Below, one piece after another: positions 35,077 through 44,420 of a stretch of 61,115 bases of DNA. The DNA lies in contig URAV01000021.1 in NCBI GenBank assembly GCA_900545915.1, positions 1 to 61,115 on the forward strand, read 5' to 3'. The notes under the pieces are model-generated. The model saw only the letters and a list, made by a program, of their open reading frames with translations, did not search any database and was not told the DNA's origin. The position numbers and the translations under genes are program-made. Numbering within the stretch: the first letter of the stretch is position 1; each line of letters begins with the position of its first letter. This DNA is from an uncultured Porphyromonadaceae bacterium. Lineage in GTDB: Bacteria > Bacteroidota > Bacteroidia > Bacteroidales > Coprobacteraceae.

Positions 35077-35787
35077 TTATTTAGTCTTAACTTCAATTTC
35101 CGGAGCAATGAGTTTATATCCTTTACCGTGGATATTGATAATCTCGATTGAAGGATCATCCTTCAGGTGTTTACGTAATTTAGTGATGTAAACATCCATA
35201 CTGCGGGCATTGAAATAATTGTCATCGATCCAGATTGTTTTCAATGCAAAATTACGTTCCAAAATCTCATTTACATGAGCACACAAAAGACTTAGTAATT
35301 CCGATTCTTTTGTTGTCAGTTTGGTTACTTTATCACCGATAGACAAAACCTGTTTCTGAGTATCGAATGTAAAGTTTCCGATTTTGTACATAGTAACTTC
35401 TTTCCCTTTTTTCCCTTTTACCCGGCGCAAGATAGCTTCAATTCTGAATACCAGCTCTTCCATACTGAAAGGTTTGGTAATATAGTCGTCAGCACCGATT
35501 TTGAATCCTTCGAGAATATCTTCTTTTAACGATTTAGCCGTCAAGAAAATAATAGGTACTTCGCTGTTTATGGTACGAATCTCCTGAGCAAGTGTGAAAC
35601 CGTCTTTTTTAGGCATCATCACGTCCAGTACACATAAATCGTATTTACCTTTTAAAAAGGCTTTATATCCGCTTTCTCCATCTGAGAAAAGATCCGCTGC
35701 ATAACCTTTTGCTTGCAAATATTCTCTTAACAACATGCCAAGATTTTCATCATCTTCGCATAGTAATATACGCAATCTTTCTTCCAT
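35077..35787 (-). CDS. rprY: OmpR-type response regulator, RprY-like
   Basis: A 236-residue protein with an N-terminal receiver domain (EDDENLGMLLREYL, phospho-acceptor D55 in LCVLDVMMPKKDG, then IIFLTAK with Thr and GADDYITKPF with Lys) and a C-terminal winged-helix DNA-binding domain (LTTKESELLSLLCAH, NYFNARSMDVYITKLRKHLK, IINIHGKGYKLIAP). Sequence and gene order strongly resemble RprY of Bacteroides fragilis. It overlaps nothing, and its sensor kinase ends 2 bases upstream, so the pair is translated together. Targets cannot be read from this window. Confidence 0.9.
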   Translation of the reverse strand: MEERLRILLCEDDENLGMLLREYLQAKGYAADLFSDGESGYKAFLKGKYDLCVLDVMMPKKDGFTLAQEIRTINSEVPIIFLTAKSLKEDILEGFKIGADDYITKPFSMEELVFRIEAILRRVKGKKGKEVTMYKIGNFTFDTQKQVLSIGDKVTKLTTKESELLSLLCAHVNEILERNFALKTIWIDDNYFNARSMDVYITKLRKHLKDDPSIEIINIHGKGYKLIAPEIEVKTK

Positions 35788-35789
35788 AA

Positions 35790-37352
35790 TTATTTGTTTT
35801 TTATTAGAGGTAATATAATTATAAATTTTGTTCCTACATTCAGTTCACTTTCTGCACGGATCGTTCCGTTCAGATCGTGTATGATTTTATGTACGTATGC
35901 CAACCCCAAACCGAACCCTTTGACATTATGTACATTTCCGGTCGAGACACGGTAGAATTTTTCGAATATTTTTTTCAGGTCCTCTTTCTTAATGCCTATT
36001 CCGTTGTCTTGAATCGATATTTCTACCTTATCGTTCTCTAAAATGCGGGTTCGTATGAATAAAGATAACGGAACGTCTTCCCGCGCATATTTTACCGCAT
36101 TGTCCAATAAGTTGAAGATTACATTCGTAAAATGCATTTCATCTACTTTTACCCATGCATCTTCAGCTTCGAGATCGGCTTCTATCGTACCTCCGTATTT
36201 TTCAACTTTCAGTTTGAATGTACTCATTACGCTGGTAATAATACCATTGACATCTACCGTATTGAGCTTCATCATGGTCTTTTGTCTTTCGAACATAGAC
36301 ATTTGTAAAACTTTTTCTACCTGGAAGCGAAGCCTTTTCGTTTCATCGTTTATAACACCCGATATATGTTGAAACATCTGAGGACTTTTAGCTACTGCCG
36401 GATCTTTCAGCATTTGCGCAGCCAAAGAAATCGTAGATATCGGAGTTTTAAATTCATGAGTCATATTATTGATGAAATCATTCTTCATCTCAGTCAGTTT
36501 TTTTTGCCGGAATGCTGTTACGATAGTAAAAATAAAAGTAATCAACATTACCATCGTAAAAGCAAAAGAGGGGATCATGAACCGTATCGAACTGAAAATA
36601 TAATCACTTTTTGTCGGAAAATAAACTTTCAAATAATTAAGTCGATTCGGCGGATCGTTCGGAAAAAGAATCTGGGTGAATAATGCCGATTCTTTTTGAG
36701 GTGCATACTCTGGAGTATTGTAAACCGTTTTCCCGTTTTTATTGATAATTGCATATTGAAACGGGATGTTCAATCCGTTATTTTGCAATTCCGATTTCAG
36801 ATAATTTTCGATCTTTCTTGCATCAACCCGCTCCATAATCGGTTTATTGCTGGCTGTACTTAAAATGTTAAGTATTACCTCATCCAATAATCCTTTTTGA
36901 TAAAGATACTGTCCTTTCAGCATCTCTTGCATCCCTTTGTATGTTTTAGTTATCGAATTATTATCCTCTTTAGGAGTAACCGAAACTTTGGGTTGCATCA
37001 TTATCGTGCTTGTAAGCTCTTTAAAACTGAAGTTTGATACTGTACCGTCAGGAGAAACAATAGAAAACTGATGGTGCGTTGAGATTACATCTTTACCTAA
37101 AGTTTTACTAGTACCCCGTTCGAATGAGAGCAGACGCTTCTGCGTTTCTTCGATATCTTCTGCTAAATAACGTTTCGTTTCATCTTGTTCTAAAGTTGTC
37201 GACACATCGTATAAGCTGCGTTTTACCGCTTCGGAAAATTGCTCGTTCCTCATCCTCACCATATTTTCCATATAGCTGATCTGCATGTAGAGCAACCCGA
37301 TAAAGGTAAGTGCCATAATTGCTGCCAATAACCATATTGTCGATTTCTTCAT
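35790..37352 (-). CDS. rprX: Sensor histidine kinase, RprX-like
   Basis: A 520-residue inner-membrane kinase. Membrane segment 1 is at residues 7-25 (WLLAAIMALTFIGLLYM), followed by a periplasmic sensor of about 230 residues, and membrane segment 2 is near 257-282. The H box is NNMTHEFKTPISTISLA, with the phospho-accepting His near residue 299. ATPase motifs are FNLLDNAVKYA (N), DNGIGIKKEDL (G1), FYRVSTGN (F) and GFGLGLAYV (G2). Cognate to the RprY-like regulator encoded 2 bases downstream. The upstream 200 bases (37353-37552) are A/T-rich with no clear TAnnTTTG box. Confidence 0.9.
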   Translation of the reverse strand: MKKSTIWLLAAIMALTFIGLLYMQISYMENMVRMRNEQFSEAVKRSLYDVSTTLEQDETKRYLAEDIEETQKRLLSFERGTSKTLGKDVISTHHQFSIVSPDGTVSNFSFKELTSTIMMQPKVSVTPKEDNNSITKTYKGMQEMLKGQYLYQKGLLDEVILNILSTASNKPIMERVDARKIENYLKSELQNNGLNIPFQYAIINKNGKTVYNTPEYAPQKESALFTQILFPNDPPNRLNYLKVYFPTKSDYIFSSIRFMIPSFAFTMVMLITFIFTIVTAFRQKKLTEMKNDFINNMTHEFKTPISTISLAAQMLKDPAVAKSPQMFQHISGVINDETKRLRFQVEKVLQMSMFERQKTMMKLNTVDVNGIITSVMSTFKLKVEKYGGTIEADLEAEDAWVKVDEMHFTNVIFNLLDNAVKYAREDVPLSLFIRTRILENDKVEISIQDNGIGIKKEDLKKIFEKFYRVSTGNVHNVKGFGLGLAYVHKIIHDLNGTIRAESELNVGTKFIIILPLIKNK

Positions 37353-37552
37353 AATCGTTTATCCGGTAAATCATTTTTTAGAGCCCGATTCAGTAATTTT
37401 TTTTGAATTTTGCCCTTCATTCCCCAATATTTTCAACATTTTTATTAGATAAACAACTTTGTTCGCTTTTTGTTTAACAGAATAATGAATTTTTTTAGGA
37501 ATTCTCTGTTTAACATTTCAGTGCGAATTTAACATATAAATGTTTACAAACA

Positions 37553-37580
37553 AAAAGTCGTCAAGCTATTGACGACTTTT
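37553..37580 (-). terminator. Terminator of the EF-G-like gene
   Basis: AAAAGTCGTCAA at 37553-37564 pairs perfectly with TTGACGACTTTT at 37569-37580, with a 4-base loop and T-rich flanks. It lies 42 bases beyond the stop codon at 37623 and insulates rprX from the upstream gene. Confidence 0.87.
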
Positions 37581-37622
37581 TATTAATATTTAACAATATC
37601 ACTGTTTGAATTTTCAATATCA

Positions 37623-39788
37623 TTATTCTGTATCTTGTGAGGCTTCATAAGCTTTCAGCAATTTTTCTTGAATGTCGGATGGCACTAATTCATATGATGA
37701 ATATTTCATTGTGAAAGATGAACGACCTCCGGTAATGGAACTCAATGAAGTAGAGTAAGATGCCATTTCTTTTAAAGGTACTTTGGCACTGATTTTTTCA
37801 AAACCTTTTTCACTTGACATTCCCATAATGATTGCCCGACGTCCTTGCAAATCACTCATGACGTCACCCATTTTATCCGATGGAACTAAAACTTCAACAT
37901 CATATATAGGTTCTAGAATTTTAGGCCCTGCATTCTTGAACGCTTCGCTAAATGCATTTCTTCCGGCTAAGCGGAATGAAATTTCATTAGAATCTACCGG
38001 GTGCATTTTCCCATCATAAACACATACTCTGACATCGCGGGCATAAGAACCGGTTAGAGGCCCTTGTTCCATACGGTCCATTAGTCCTTTTAATATAGCT
38101 GGTAGAAAACGTGCATCGATAGCACCGCCTACAATACAATTTACAAATACGAGTTTACCTCCCCATTCAAGATCGATTACCTGAGTATCTCGTACATTCA
38201 TCTTATATTCTTGATTATTGAAGCGGTAACTTTCAGGAGCAGGCATTCCTTCGTAATAAGGTTCTATGATTAAATGTACTTCTCCGAATTGTCCAGCTCC
38301 GCCCGATTGTTTTTTATGACGATAATCCGCTCGGGCGGCTTTAGTAATCGTTTCACGATAAGGGATTTTCGGCTCTCTATATTCGACAGCTATTTTGTCG
38401 TTATTTTCAATGCGCCATTTTAAAGTTCTTAAATGAAATTCTCCCTGTCCCGAAACTATAGTTTGTTTCAATTCTTTAGATTGTTCTATGATCCATGTCG
38501 GATCTTCTTCGTGCATTCGGGTAAGAATTTCACTTAGTTTTTCGGCATCAGCTTCATTAACAGGCTTTATAGCTCTTTGAAATTTCGGATCTGGGTATTT
38601 TACGAAGTCGAAGACATATTCGCAATTTTTATCATCAAGTGTATTTCCTGTACGTACATCTTTTAGTTTGACTGTCGCACCGATATCTCCGGCAACCAAC
38701 TCTTCTATTTTTGTCCTTATTTGTCCGCATACGCAGAACATTTGGGCTATACGTTCTTTTGTTCCGCGATTTATGTTTTGCAGATCGTCTCCTTCTTTTA
38801 TAGTACCGGACATTACTTTAAAGTAGGAAACTTCACCGATATGGGGCTCTACTGTTGTCTTGAAGAAATATAAGCTTGTAGGGCCTTTCGCATCGGGAGC
38901 TACTTCAGTTCCGTCGGTTGTAACCGGTTTTGGCATTTCGCTTACAAACGGAACTACATTTCCGAGGAATTCCATCATCCGGCGTACTCCCATATCTCGT
39001 AATGCACTGACGCAAAATACCGGGAACATACTGCGGGTAATCAGTCCTTTTCGGATACCCTCACGCATTTCGTCTTCGGTCAATACTCCTTGATCAAAGA
39101 ATTTTTCCATGAGTCCCTCATCATTTTCAGCTGCAGCTTCTATTAATTTCTGGTGCAGATCTGCTGCTTTTTCTTTTTCTTCGGCAGGAATCTCCAGTAC
39201 TTCAGGAGTTCCACCTTCCGGTTTCCATTTATACATTTTCATTTTCAAGACGTCTATCATTGCGTTGAATGACGCACCGCAGGAAATCGGATATTGTATT
39301 TGTACTATTTTATTTCCGAAAGATTCTCGGAGTTGTTCTATCGTGTTGTCGTAATCGGCTTTTTCTCCGTCCAATTGATTCATTGCGAAGATTACCGGTT
39401 TATGCAAAGTTTCGGTATATCGGAATATATTCTGAGTACCGACTTCGACACCGTATTGAGAGTCAATAACAATTACACCGGTATCGGTAACGTTGAGAGC
39501 AGTAATAGCGCTTCCAACGAAATCATCAGACCCCGGACAGTCGATGACGTTGAGTTTTTTCCCTAAAAATTCGGCATAAAAAACGGTGGAAAACACAGAA
39601 TAACCATACTCTCGTTCCACCGGGAAATAGTCTGAAACCGTGTTTTGTGCATCTACGGTTCCCCTACGTTTTATAACCCCACACTCGAAAAGCATAGCTT
39701 CTGCAAGTGTGGTTTTCCCAGATCCTTTACTACCCAATAGGGCGATGTTTTTAATCTCATGAGACTGATATACTTTCATAACGGTCAT
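37623..39788 (-). CDS. EF-G-like translation GTPase
   Basis: A 721-residue protein with full EF-G domain order: G domain (GSKGSGKTTLAEAML near residues 18-32, DCPGSDDF where EF-G has DTPGHVDF, NQLDGEK), domain II, domain III (EILTRMHEEDPTW, SGQGEFHLRTLKWRIEN), domain IV (YRETITKAARADYRHKKQSGGAGQFG) and domain V (DVEVLVPSDKMGDVMSDLQGRRAIIMG). The changed G3 (H to S) and G4 motifs mark it as a paralogue, not the main fusA, close to the EF-G family proteins of unknown role in Bacteroidales. A start three codons later (39779) is equally possible. Divergent from hemW. Confidence 0.88.
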   Translation of the reverse strand: MTVMKVYQSHEIKNIALLGSKGSGKTTLAEAMLFECGVIKRRGTVDAQNTVSDYFPVEREYGYSVFSTVFYAEFLGKKLNVIDCPGSDDFVGSAITALNVTDTGVIVIDSQYGVEVGTQNIFRYTETLHKPVIFAMNQLDGEKADYDNTIEQLRESFGNKIVQIQYPISCGASFNAMIDVLKMKMYKWKPEGGTPEVLEIPAEEKEKAADLHQKLIEAAAENDEGLMEKFFDQGVLTEDEMREGIRKGLITRSMFPVFCVSALRDMGVRRMMEFLGNVVPFVSEMPKPVTTDGTEVAPDAKGPTSLYFFKTTVEPHIGEVSYFKVMSGTIKEGDDLQNINRGTKERIAQMFCVCGQIRTKIEELVAGDIGATVKLKDVRTGNTLDDKNCEYVFDFVKYPDPKFQRAIKPVNEADAEKLSEILTRMHEEDPTWIIEQSKELKQTIVSGQGEFHLRTLKWRIENNDKIAVEYREPKIPYRETITKAARADYRHKKQSGGAGQFGEVHLIIEPYYEGMPAPESYRFNNQEYKMNVRDTQVIDLEWGGKLVFVNCIVGGAIDARFLPAILKGLMDRMEQGPLTGSYARDVRVCVYDGKMHPVDSNEISFRLAGRNAFSEAFKNAGPKILEPIYDVEVLVPSDKMGDVMSDLQGRRAIIMGMSSEKGFEKISAKVPLKEMASYSTSLSSITGGRSSFTMKYSSYELVPSDIQEKLLKAYEASQDTE

Positions 39789-39944
39789 GATTTAAGGTGA
39801 GACAATCAATGATTTCCCTGTGAATTTTTCACAGAGCGTTCGCAAATTATATAATTAAAATGAAAAAAGCAATCTGTCGCACTGTGTTAGAAAACAGTGT
39901 TTTTGAACACGAACCGTTTCTGTTTTTTAACTTCCGAAAAATAC

Positions 39945-39952
39945 TATCTTTG
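39945..39952 (+). promoter_or_regulatory. Possible -7 box for hemW
   Basis: TATCTTTG fits TAnnTTTG and lies only 10 bases before the chosen start codon at 39962, so the transcript would be almost leaderless. No good -33 TTTG at the right spacing. Confidence 0.45.
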
Positions 39953-39961
39953 TTTACAGTT

Positions 39962-41089
39962 ATGGCAGGACTCTATATACATATTCCTTTTTGTAAAAAA
40001 CGTTGTATTTACTGCGATTTTTATTCCGGTATCGATATGTCTCAGAAAGAGAGGTATATTCGGGCATTAAGTAGAGAATGGGACGAACGGTGTACGGAAT
40101 TGGGAAATGTAAATATCGATACGGTTTATTTAGGTGGTGGAACACCGTCACAACTGACTATTTCGGAATTAGAGTTTTTATTCGATAACCTAACCGGCAT
40201 TAATTGGGAACAATGTAAAGAAGTTACTATTGAAGTTAATCCGGATGATCTTACGGAAGATTATGTCGAAGGGCTTGTGTCGTTGCCAGTGAACCGGATA
40301 AGTATGGGAATTCAGAGTTTTAAGGATTCCGATCTCCTTTTTTTGAATAGGAGGCATACCTCTTTGCAAGCTATTGACGCTGTAAAATTGTGCCAAGCTG
40401 CAGGATTCGAAAATTTGAGTATTGACTTAATATATGGTTTGCCGGGACAGACATTGGAGTCTTGGGAGCAAAATGTAAAAAAGGCTATAGCCTTGAAAGT
40501 CCCTCATATATCGGCATATAATCTGATTTATGAGGAAGGGACGGGGCTTTCAGAATTATTGAGAAAGGGAAAAGTTCGGGAGTGTGACGAAGAGCTTGCT
40601 TTACAGATGTTCGGATTATTAATTGATATGTTGGAACAAGAGGGTTTCGAACATTATGAGATTTCTAATTTTGCCTTACCCGGACGTTATTCTCGTCATA
40701 ATACTGCTTATTGGCAAAATGTACCTTATTTAGGTCTCGGAGCTTCAGCTCATAGTTATAACGGCTATTCCCGTTCATGGAATATCGCCGATTTGCGATT
40801 GTATTGTGATAAGATAGAATCGGGCGGGACGGCATATACTTTAGAACAGTTGTCTTTTGATGATCTGTATAATGATTTTGTTTTGACTTCTTTACGGACA
40901 ATGTGGGGACTTGATTTGGACAAAGTTAAGTTTTTATATGGGAATGATCGTTATATGTATTGTTTGCAACAAGCATTGATTCATATCCAATCCGGCAATT
41001 TGAGTATGTCGGGAAAACATTTGCGCCTTACCCGAAAAGGTCTCTTTATTTCCGATACGATTATGTCTGATCTTTTTTATGTTGATTAA
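39962..41089 (+). CDS. hemW: Radical SAM haem chaperone HemW
   Basis: A 375-residue protein starting MAGLYIHIPFCKKRCIYCDF at 39962; the longer frame from 39860 would add 34 residues not seen in the family. The radical SAM cluster motif is C-x3-C-x2-C (FCKKRCIYC). Further HemW features are YLGGGTPSQLT, EVNPDDLT, RISMGIQSF, SIDLIYGLPGQT, HYEISNFALPGRYSRHN and YLGLGASAHSY. HemW-type proteins bind haem and pass it to target enzymes; they were earlier called oxygen-independent coproporphyrinogen oxidases. The C-terminus runs straight into a dispersed repeat. Confidence 0.92.
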   Translation: MAGLYIHIPFCKKRCIYCDFYSGIDMSQKERYIRALSREWDERCTELGNVNIDTVYLGGGTPSQLTISELEFLFDNLTGINWEQCKEVTIEVNPDDLTEDYVEGLVSLPVNRISMGIQSFKDSDLLFLNRRHTSLQAIDAVKLCQAAGFENLSIDLIYGLPGQTLESWEQNVKKAIALKVPHISAYNLIYEEGTGLSELLRKGKVRECDEELALQMFGLLIDMLEQEGFEHYEISNFALPGRYSRHNTAYWQNVPYLGLGASAHSYNGYSRSWNIADLRLYCDKIESGGTAYTLEQLSFDDLYNDFVLTSLRTMWGLDLDKVKFLYGNDRYMYCLQQALIHIQSGNLSMSGKHLRLTRKGLFISDTIMSDLFYVD

Positions 41090-41241
41090 GAGCCAGTCTG
41101 AATTTTACTCGGGTCGGGTTAAGAGTTTCTTTCGAGAATATTTTTCTGTTTTTGTGAGGATGATAGCGGGTTATCTGACGAATGAAAACGTAAAAATGAT
41201 CTGATAATAAATTCATTATCAGAAAATTTAGATGGGCTCTA
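41090..41241 (+). repeat. Dispersed TIR repeat, copy f (full length)
   Basis: The best full copy. It starts gagccagtctgaatttt one base after the hemW stop and ends aaaatttagatgggctct. The two tips are near-perfect inverted repeats (GAGCCTGTCTAAATTTT type). The core is tgatagcgggttatctgac, where the inner hairpin keeps a G-T pair (GATAG-cggg-TTATC), then gaatgaaaacg and a right part ending ttcattatcagaaaattta. Length 152 bases. Confidence 0.85.
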
Positions 41242-41296
41242 AATTCAGAATATTTTATCCGGGATGGAATAAAATTGATTTTTAGGTGATTTTTGA

Positions 41297-41411
41297 TTAT
41301 TTGAACAGGTTTTTAAGTAATAGACGGGTCGATAAAAGAATATCATGTATTATTTAATTGTAATCGGATGAGCGCGTTAATAATTTTCTGTAAAATTTAA
41401 ACGGGCTTTCG
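41297..41411. repeat. Degenerate dispersed repeat, copy l
   Basis: The tips resemble those of the family (gaacaggtttttaa at the left, aaaatttaaacgggctt at the right) but the core is lost. The whole gap 41090-41481 is thus filled by one good and one decayed copy. Confidence 0.4.
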
Positions 41412-41481
41412 TCGCAATTCAACAATTCATCGTAAATTCGTGTTATTTAAAAAACGTATAAATAACAATAAAGAGAAACAG

Positions 41482-42381
41482 ATGATACCTTTTAAGCCGA
41501 TTACTTTGTCCGATAAGAAAAAAATAACAACATATACGTTATCCAGTAATTCCCGGAATTGTGATTTTTCTTTCGCTAATATGTGCAGTTGGCGTTTTTT
41601 GTATGATAGCGAGTATGCCATTATTGAAGACTCGTTGTTGATACGCTTTTATATAGAAGATCGCCGTCCTGCATATATGATGCCGTTAGGGAACGGGTCT
41701 TTGGAAAAGATGATAAATCTATTAGAAGATGACGCCCGTTCTATGGGACATACACTTTGTTTGTTGGGAATAACTCCGGAAGCTAAGAATCAGCTTGAAA
41801 AAATTCTTCCCGGCAAGTTTCGTTTTATTCCTGAACGAGATTATTTCGATTATATCTATTTACGTTCCGATTTAGCATATTTAGTCGGTAAGAAATATCA
41901 ACCGAAAAGAAATCATATCAATCGTTTCCGGCAAGAATACGATGATTATCGTTATACCCCTCTTACATTAGATATAATTCCGCAATGCCTCGAGTTGGAA
42001 ACAAAATGGTGTAAAGAGAATAATTGTTCAGATAATGAAGATTTGTTGAATGAACGCCGTTCAATGACTTATGCACTGCAACATTTCGAAGAATTAGGTA
42101 TTATGGGAGGAGCTATTTGGGTAGGAGGTGAGATCGTGGCATTCACTTTCGGTGCACCTATAACCCATGATACTTTCGGTGTGCATGTTGAAAAAGCCGA
42201 TACGGATATTGAAGGAGCTTATGCCGTGATTAATCAGGAATTTGCTCAGCATATTCCGGAACAATATATTTATATTAACCGAGAAGAAGATTTAGGCATT
42301 CCCGGATTAAGAAAAGCCAAATTATCTTATCATCCGGCTATCTTATTAGAGAAAAATGTTGCGATTCTTCATCATGTATAA
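41482..42381 (+). CDS. DUF2156 (phosphatidylglycerol lysyltransferase C-terminal-like) protein
   Basis: A 299-residue cytoplasmic protein, starting MIPFKPITLSDKKKI at 41482; the frame extends 14 codons upstream but without family likeness. It matches the DUF2156 family: FSFANMCSWRFLYDSEYAI, YFDYIYLRSDLAYLVGKKYQPKRNHINRF, then TAGAIW-like GGAIWVGGEIVAFTFGAP, and the end YINREEDLGIPGLRKAKLSYHPA. The fold is a double GNAT-like domain. Soluble members are thought to transfer aminoacyl groups, but the activity here is unknown. It precedes a GNAT gene by 11 bases, so the two are likely cotranscribed. Confidence 0.85.
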   Translation: MIPFKPITLSDKKKITTYTLSSNSRNCDFSFANMCSWRFLYDSEYAIIEDSLLIRFYIEDRRPAYMMPLGNGSLEKMINLLEDDARSMGHTLCLLGITPEAKNQLEKILPGKFRFIPERDYFDYIYLRSDLAYLVGKKYQPKRNHINRFRQEYDDYRYTPLTLDIIPQCLELETKWCKENNCSDNEDLLNERRSMTYALQHFEELGIMGGAIWVGGEIVAFTFGAPITHDTFGVHVEKADTDIEGAYAVINQEFAQHIPEQYIYINREEDLGIPGLRKAKLSYHPAILLEKNVAILHHV

Positions 42382-42392
42382 AAATAATTTTT

Positions 42393-43406
42393 ATGATTGA
42401 TAAACAGCAAGTTATTGATTTATGGCAAGAATGTTTCAATGATTCCGAAGCATTCGTCCGACTCTATTTTTCTACGAAGTACGCAGAAGAGAATACTCTT
42501 GTGCATGTTGAAAACGGAAAAGTGTTGTCGGCGTTACAGATGTTGCCCTATTCGATGACTTGTTGGGGAAGAGAACTTCGTATCTCTTATATTTCCGGAG
42601 CTTCGACTTGGCCGGAAGCAAGAGGTCGGGGATTGATGAAAGGTTTGTTGACAGAAGCTTTTAGAGTAATGAGATCGAGAGATGTTCATTTCTCTACACT
42701 GATTCCGGCAGAATCATGGCTTTTCGATTTTTATAGAAAACTCGGTTATGGTACGGTTTTCTATTCTCGTATAAAGAGTTATGAAGTTGTCCCTATCAAA
42801 AAATACTCTTTGTCACATAGTTATTCTGAAGAAGAACTATATGCTTATTTTATGATTTCTATGGAAAAAAGACCATGTTGTATTCAACATTCTTTTCAAG
42901 ATTTTCAGATTATTCTTGCAGATTTATATCTTGCGGGTGGGAAAGTATTTGCGGTTTCCGGAGATAAAGGGCATATAGGAGGATTGGCATTAGTTGTTCA
43001 GGATTCCGGAAAGGTTTGGATAAAAGAATGGATGTATGATAATGATGAAATAAAAAAAACGTTGCTTTTTGAAATTGAATCTCTTTATCCTCGACATGAA
43101 ATTGTCTCGATCATCCCGGTTTCGCATGAAGAAGGAACACCTTTCGGTATGATGAGAATTATCGACGCTTCTATGATTTTGCAGTACTATGCCGCAGCAT
43201 ATCCGGAAATTGATATGACTATTTCTCTTATAGATGAACATATCCCTTCAAATACGGCAACCTATATATTAGAAAAGGGCTTTTGTAAGAAAAAGCCCTT
43301 TCGATCCGACAATGTCGGTTTTATATTTTCACCGGCAGAACTTATTGAGAGAATATTTTCTAATAAGTCTTGCCCTGTTCCATGCATGTCTTTGATGTTG
43401 AATTAG
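42393..43406 (+). CDS. GNAT family N-acetyltransferase (Eis-like)
   Basis: A 337-residue protein with an N-terminal GNAT domain: VIDLWQECFNDSEAFVRLYF, LRISYISGASTWPEARGRGLMKGLLTEAF (the R-x-x-G-x-G/A acetyl-CoA loop), and LIPAESWLFDFYRKLGYGTVFYSR. A second half with a weaker GNAT-like and sterol-carrier-like region follows, as in Eis-type enzymes. The acceptor is unknown. Read with the DUF2156 gene upstream, and followed at once by a dispersed repeat fragment. Confidence 0.82.
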   Translation: MIDKQQVIDLWQECFNDSEAFVRLYFSTKYAEENTLVHVENGKVLSALQMLPYSMTCWGRELRISYISGASTWPEARGRGLMKGLLTEAFRVMRSRDVHFSTLIPAESWLFDFYRKLGYGTVFYSRIKSYEVVPIKKYSLSHSYSEEELYAYFMISMEKRPCCIQHSFQDFQIILADLYLAGGKVFAVSGDKGHIGGLALVVQDSGKVWIKEWMYDNDEIKKTLLFEIESLYPRHEIVSIIPVSHEEGTPFGMMRIIDASMILQYYAAAYPEIDMTISLIDEHIPSNTATYILEKGFCKKKPFRSDNVGFIFSPAELIERIFSNKSCPVPCMSLMLN

Positions 43407-43480
43407 CGATCTGCCTGAATTTTGTCCGAGTCTGATTTGAGAATTTCTTTATTGAAAAATTCAAACAAGATCTGGAAATT
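43407..43480 (+). repeat. Dispersed TIR repeat, copy g (left part)
   Basis: Starts one base after the stop of the GNAT gene: gcgatctgcctgaattttgt then ccgagtctgatttgagaattt, matching the left half of the family. It lacks the core and right tip and runs up to the convergent transporter gene's stop. Confidence 0.65.
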
Positions 43481-43484
43481 ATAT

Positions 43485-44417
43485 CTACATATATAGTACG
43501 ACGGCAAGACTCATCAGTCCTATAAATATCCATAACATAACCCCTTGTACAAGCGGTTTTATTCCTACATGTTTTAATACTTGACGAGATAAACCTGCCC
43601 CGATAAGAAATAGGGTGACAGTCAGTCCTTTCTTGGCCGCCCATACGATACTGCCGCTGATATTCTCGGGAATGGACAGATAAGTATTGGCGATCATGGC
43701 TAATACGAAAAAGAGAATAAACCAAGGAATAGATACCTTATTCGATTTTTCTTTGAAAATAAAAGTCGTAATAAATGCCAACGGTATTATCCAGAGAGCC
43801 CGAGTAAGTTTTACCATAGTAGCGACTTCAAGGGCTTTTTGTCCGTATGCCGCTCCCGCACCGACGACGGAGCTCGTATCATGTATGGCTATTGCCGCCC
43901 AAAGTCCGAATTGTTCTTGAGTCATATCCAACAAGTGTCCTATCGGAGGGAAAATAAAAAGGGCGATAGCATTGAGGATAAATATTGTTCCTAAAGATAC
44001 GGACATTTGATTGTCGTCTGCACGGAGTACCGGAGCTACTGCGGCAATAGCACTGCCTCCGCATATCGCAGTTCCGGAAGAAATCAGATAAGAAGTTTTC
44101 CGGTTTACGTGCAACCATTTTCCGATCAGAAATCCGATGATCATAACCGATGTTACCGAAACGATGGTAAAAATCATGCCTTCTTTCCCAGCTTGTAATG
44201 ATTCATGAAGGTTCATTCCGAAACCTAACCCGACAACCGAAAACTGTAATAAATATTTAGATGTTTTTTTGCTGAATTTGGGATAAGGTTGTCCTAATGT
44301 CAAGGCGAACGCTAATCCTATAAATAATGCGATTGCAGGAGTGACCTGTGGTAAGAGACACACTAAAAATAATACGATAAACAAAGGCTTATCGTATTTC
44401 TTAAAAAAACTGTTCAT
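43485..44417 (-). CDS. YeiH-family putative sulfate exporter
   Basis: A 310-residue inner-membrane protein with about ten membrane segments, of the YeiH/UPF0324 family: FIVLFLVCLLPQVTPAIALF, SVVGLGFGMNLHESLQAGKEG, SSGTAICGGSAIAAVAPVL, AAIAIHDTSSVVGAGAAYG, and ATMVKLTRALWIIPLAF. The GTAICGGSAIAA loop is diagnostic. Transport of sulfate is an inherited label, not shown here. It follows lgt by 3 bases and is cotranscribed with it. Confidence 0.88.
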   Translation of the reverse strand: MNSFFKKYDKPLFIVLFLVCLLPQVTPAIALFIGLAFALTLGQPYPKFSKKTSKYLLQFSVVGLGFGMNLHESLQAGKEGMIFTIVSVTSVMIIGFLIGKWLHVNRKTSYLISSGTAICGGSAIAAVAPVLRADDNQMSVSLGTIFILNAIALFIFPPIGHLLDMTQEQFGLWAAIAIHDTSSVVGAGAAYGQKALEVATMVKLTRALWIIPLAFITTFIFKEKSNKVSIPWFILFFVLAMIANTYLSIPENISGSIVWAAKKGLTVTLFLIGAGLSRQVLKHVGIKPLVQGVMLWIFIGLMSLAVVLYM

Positions 44418-44420
44418 ATT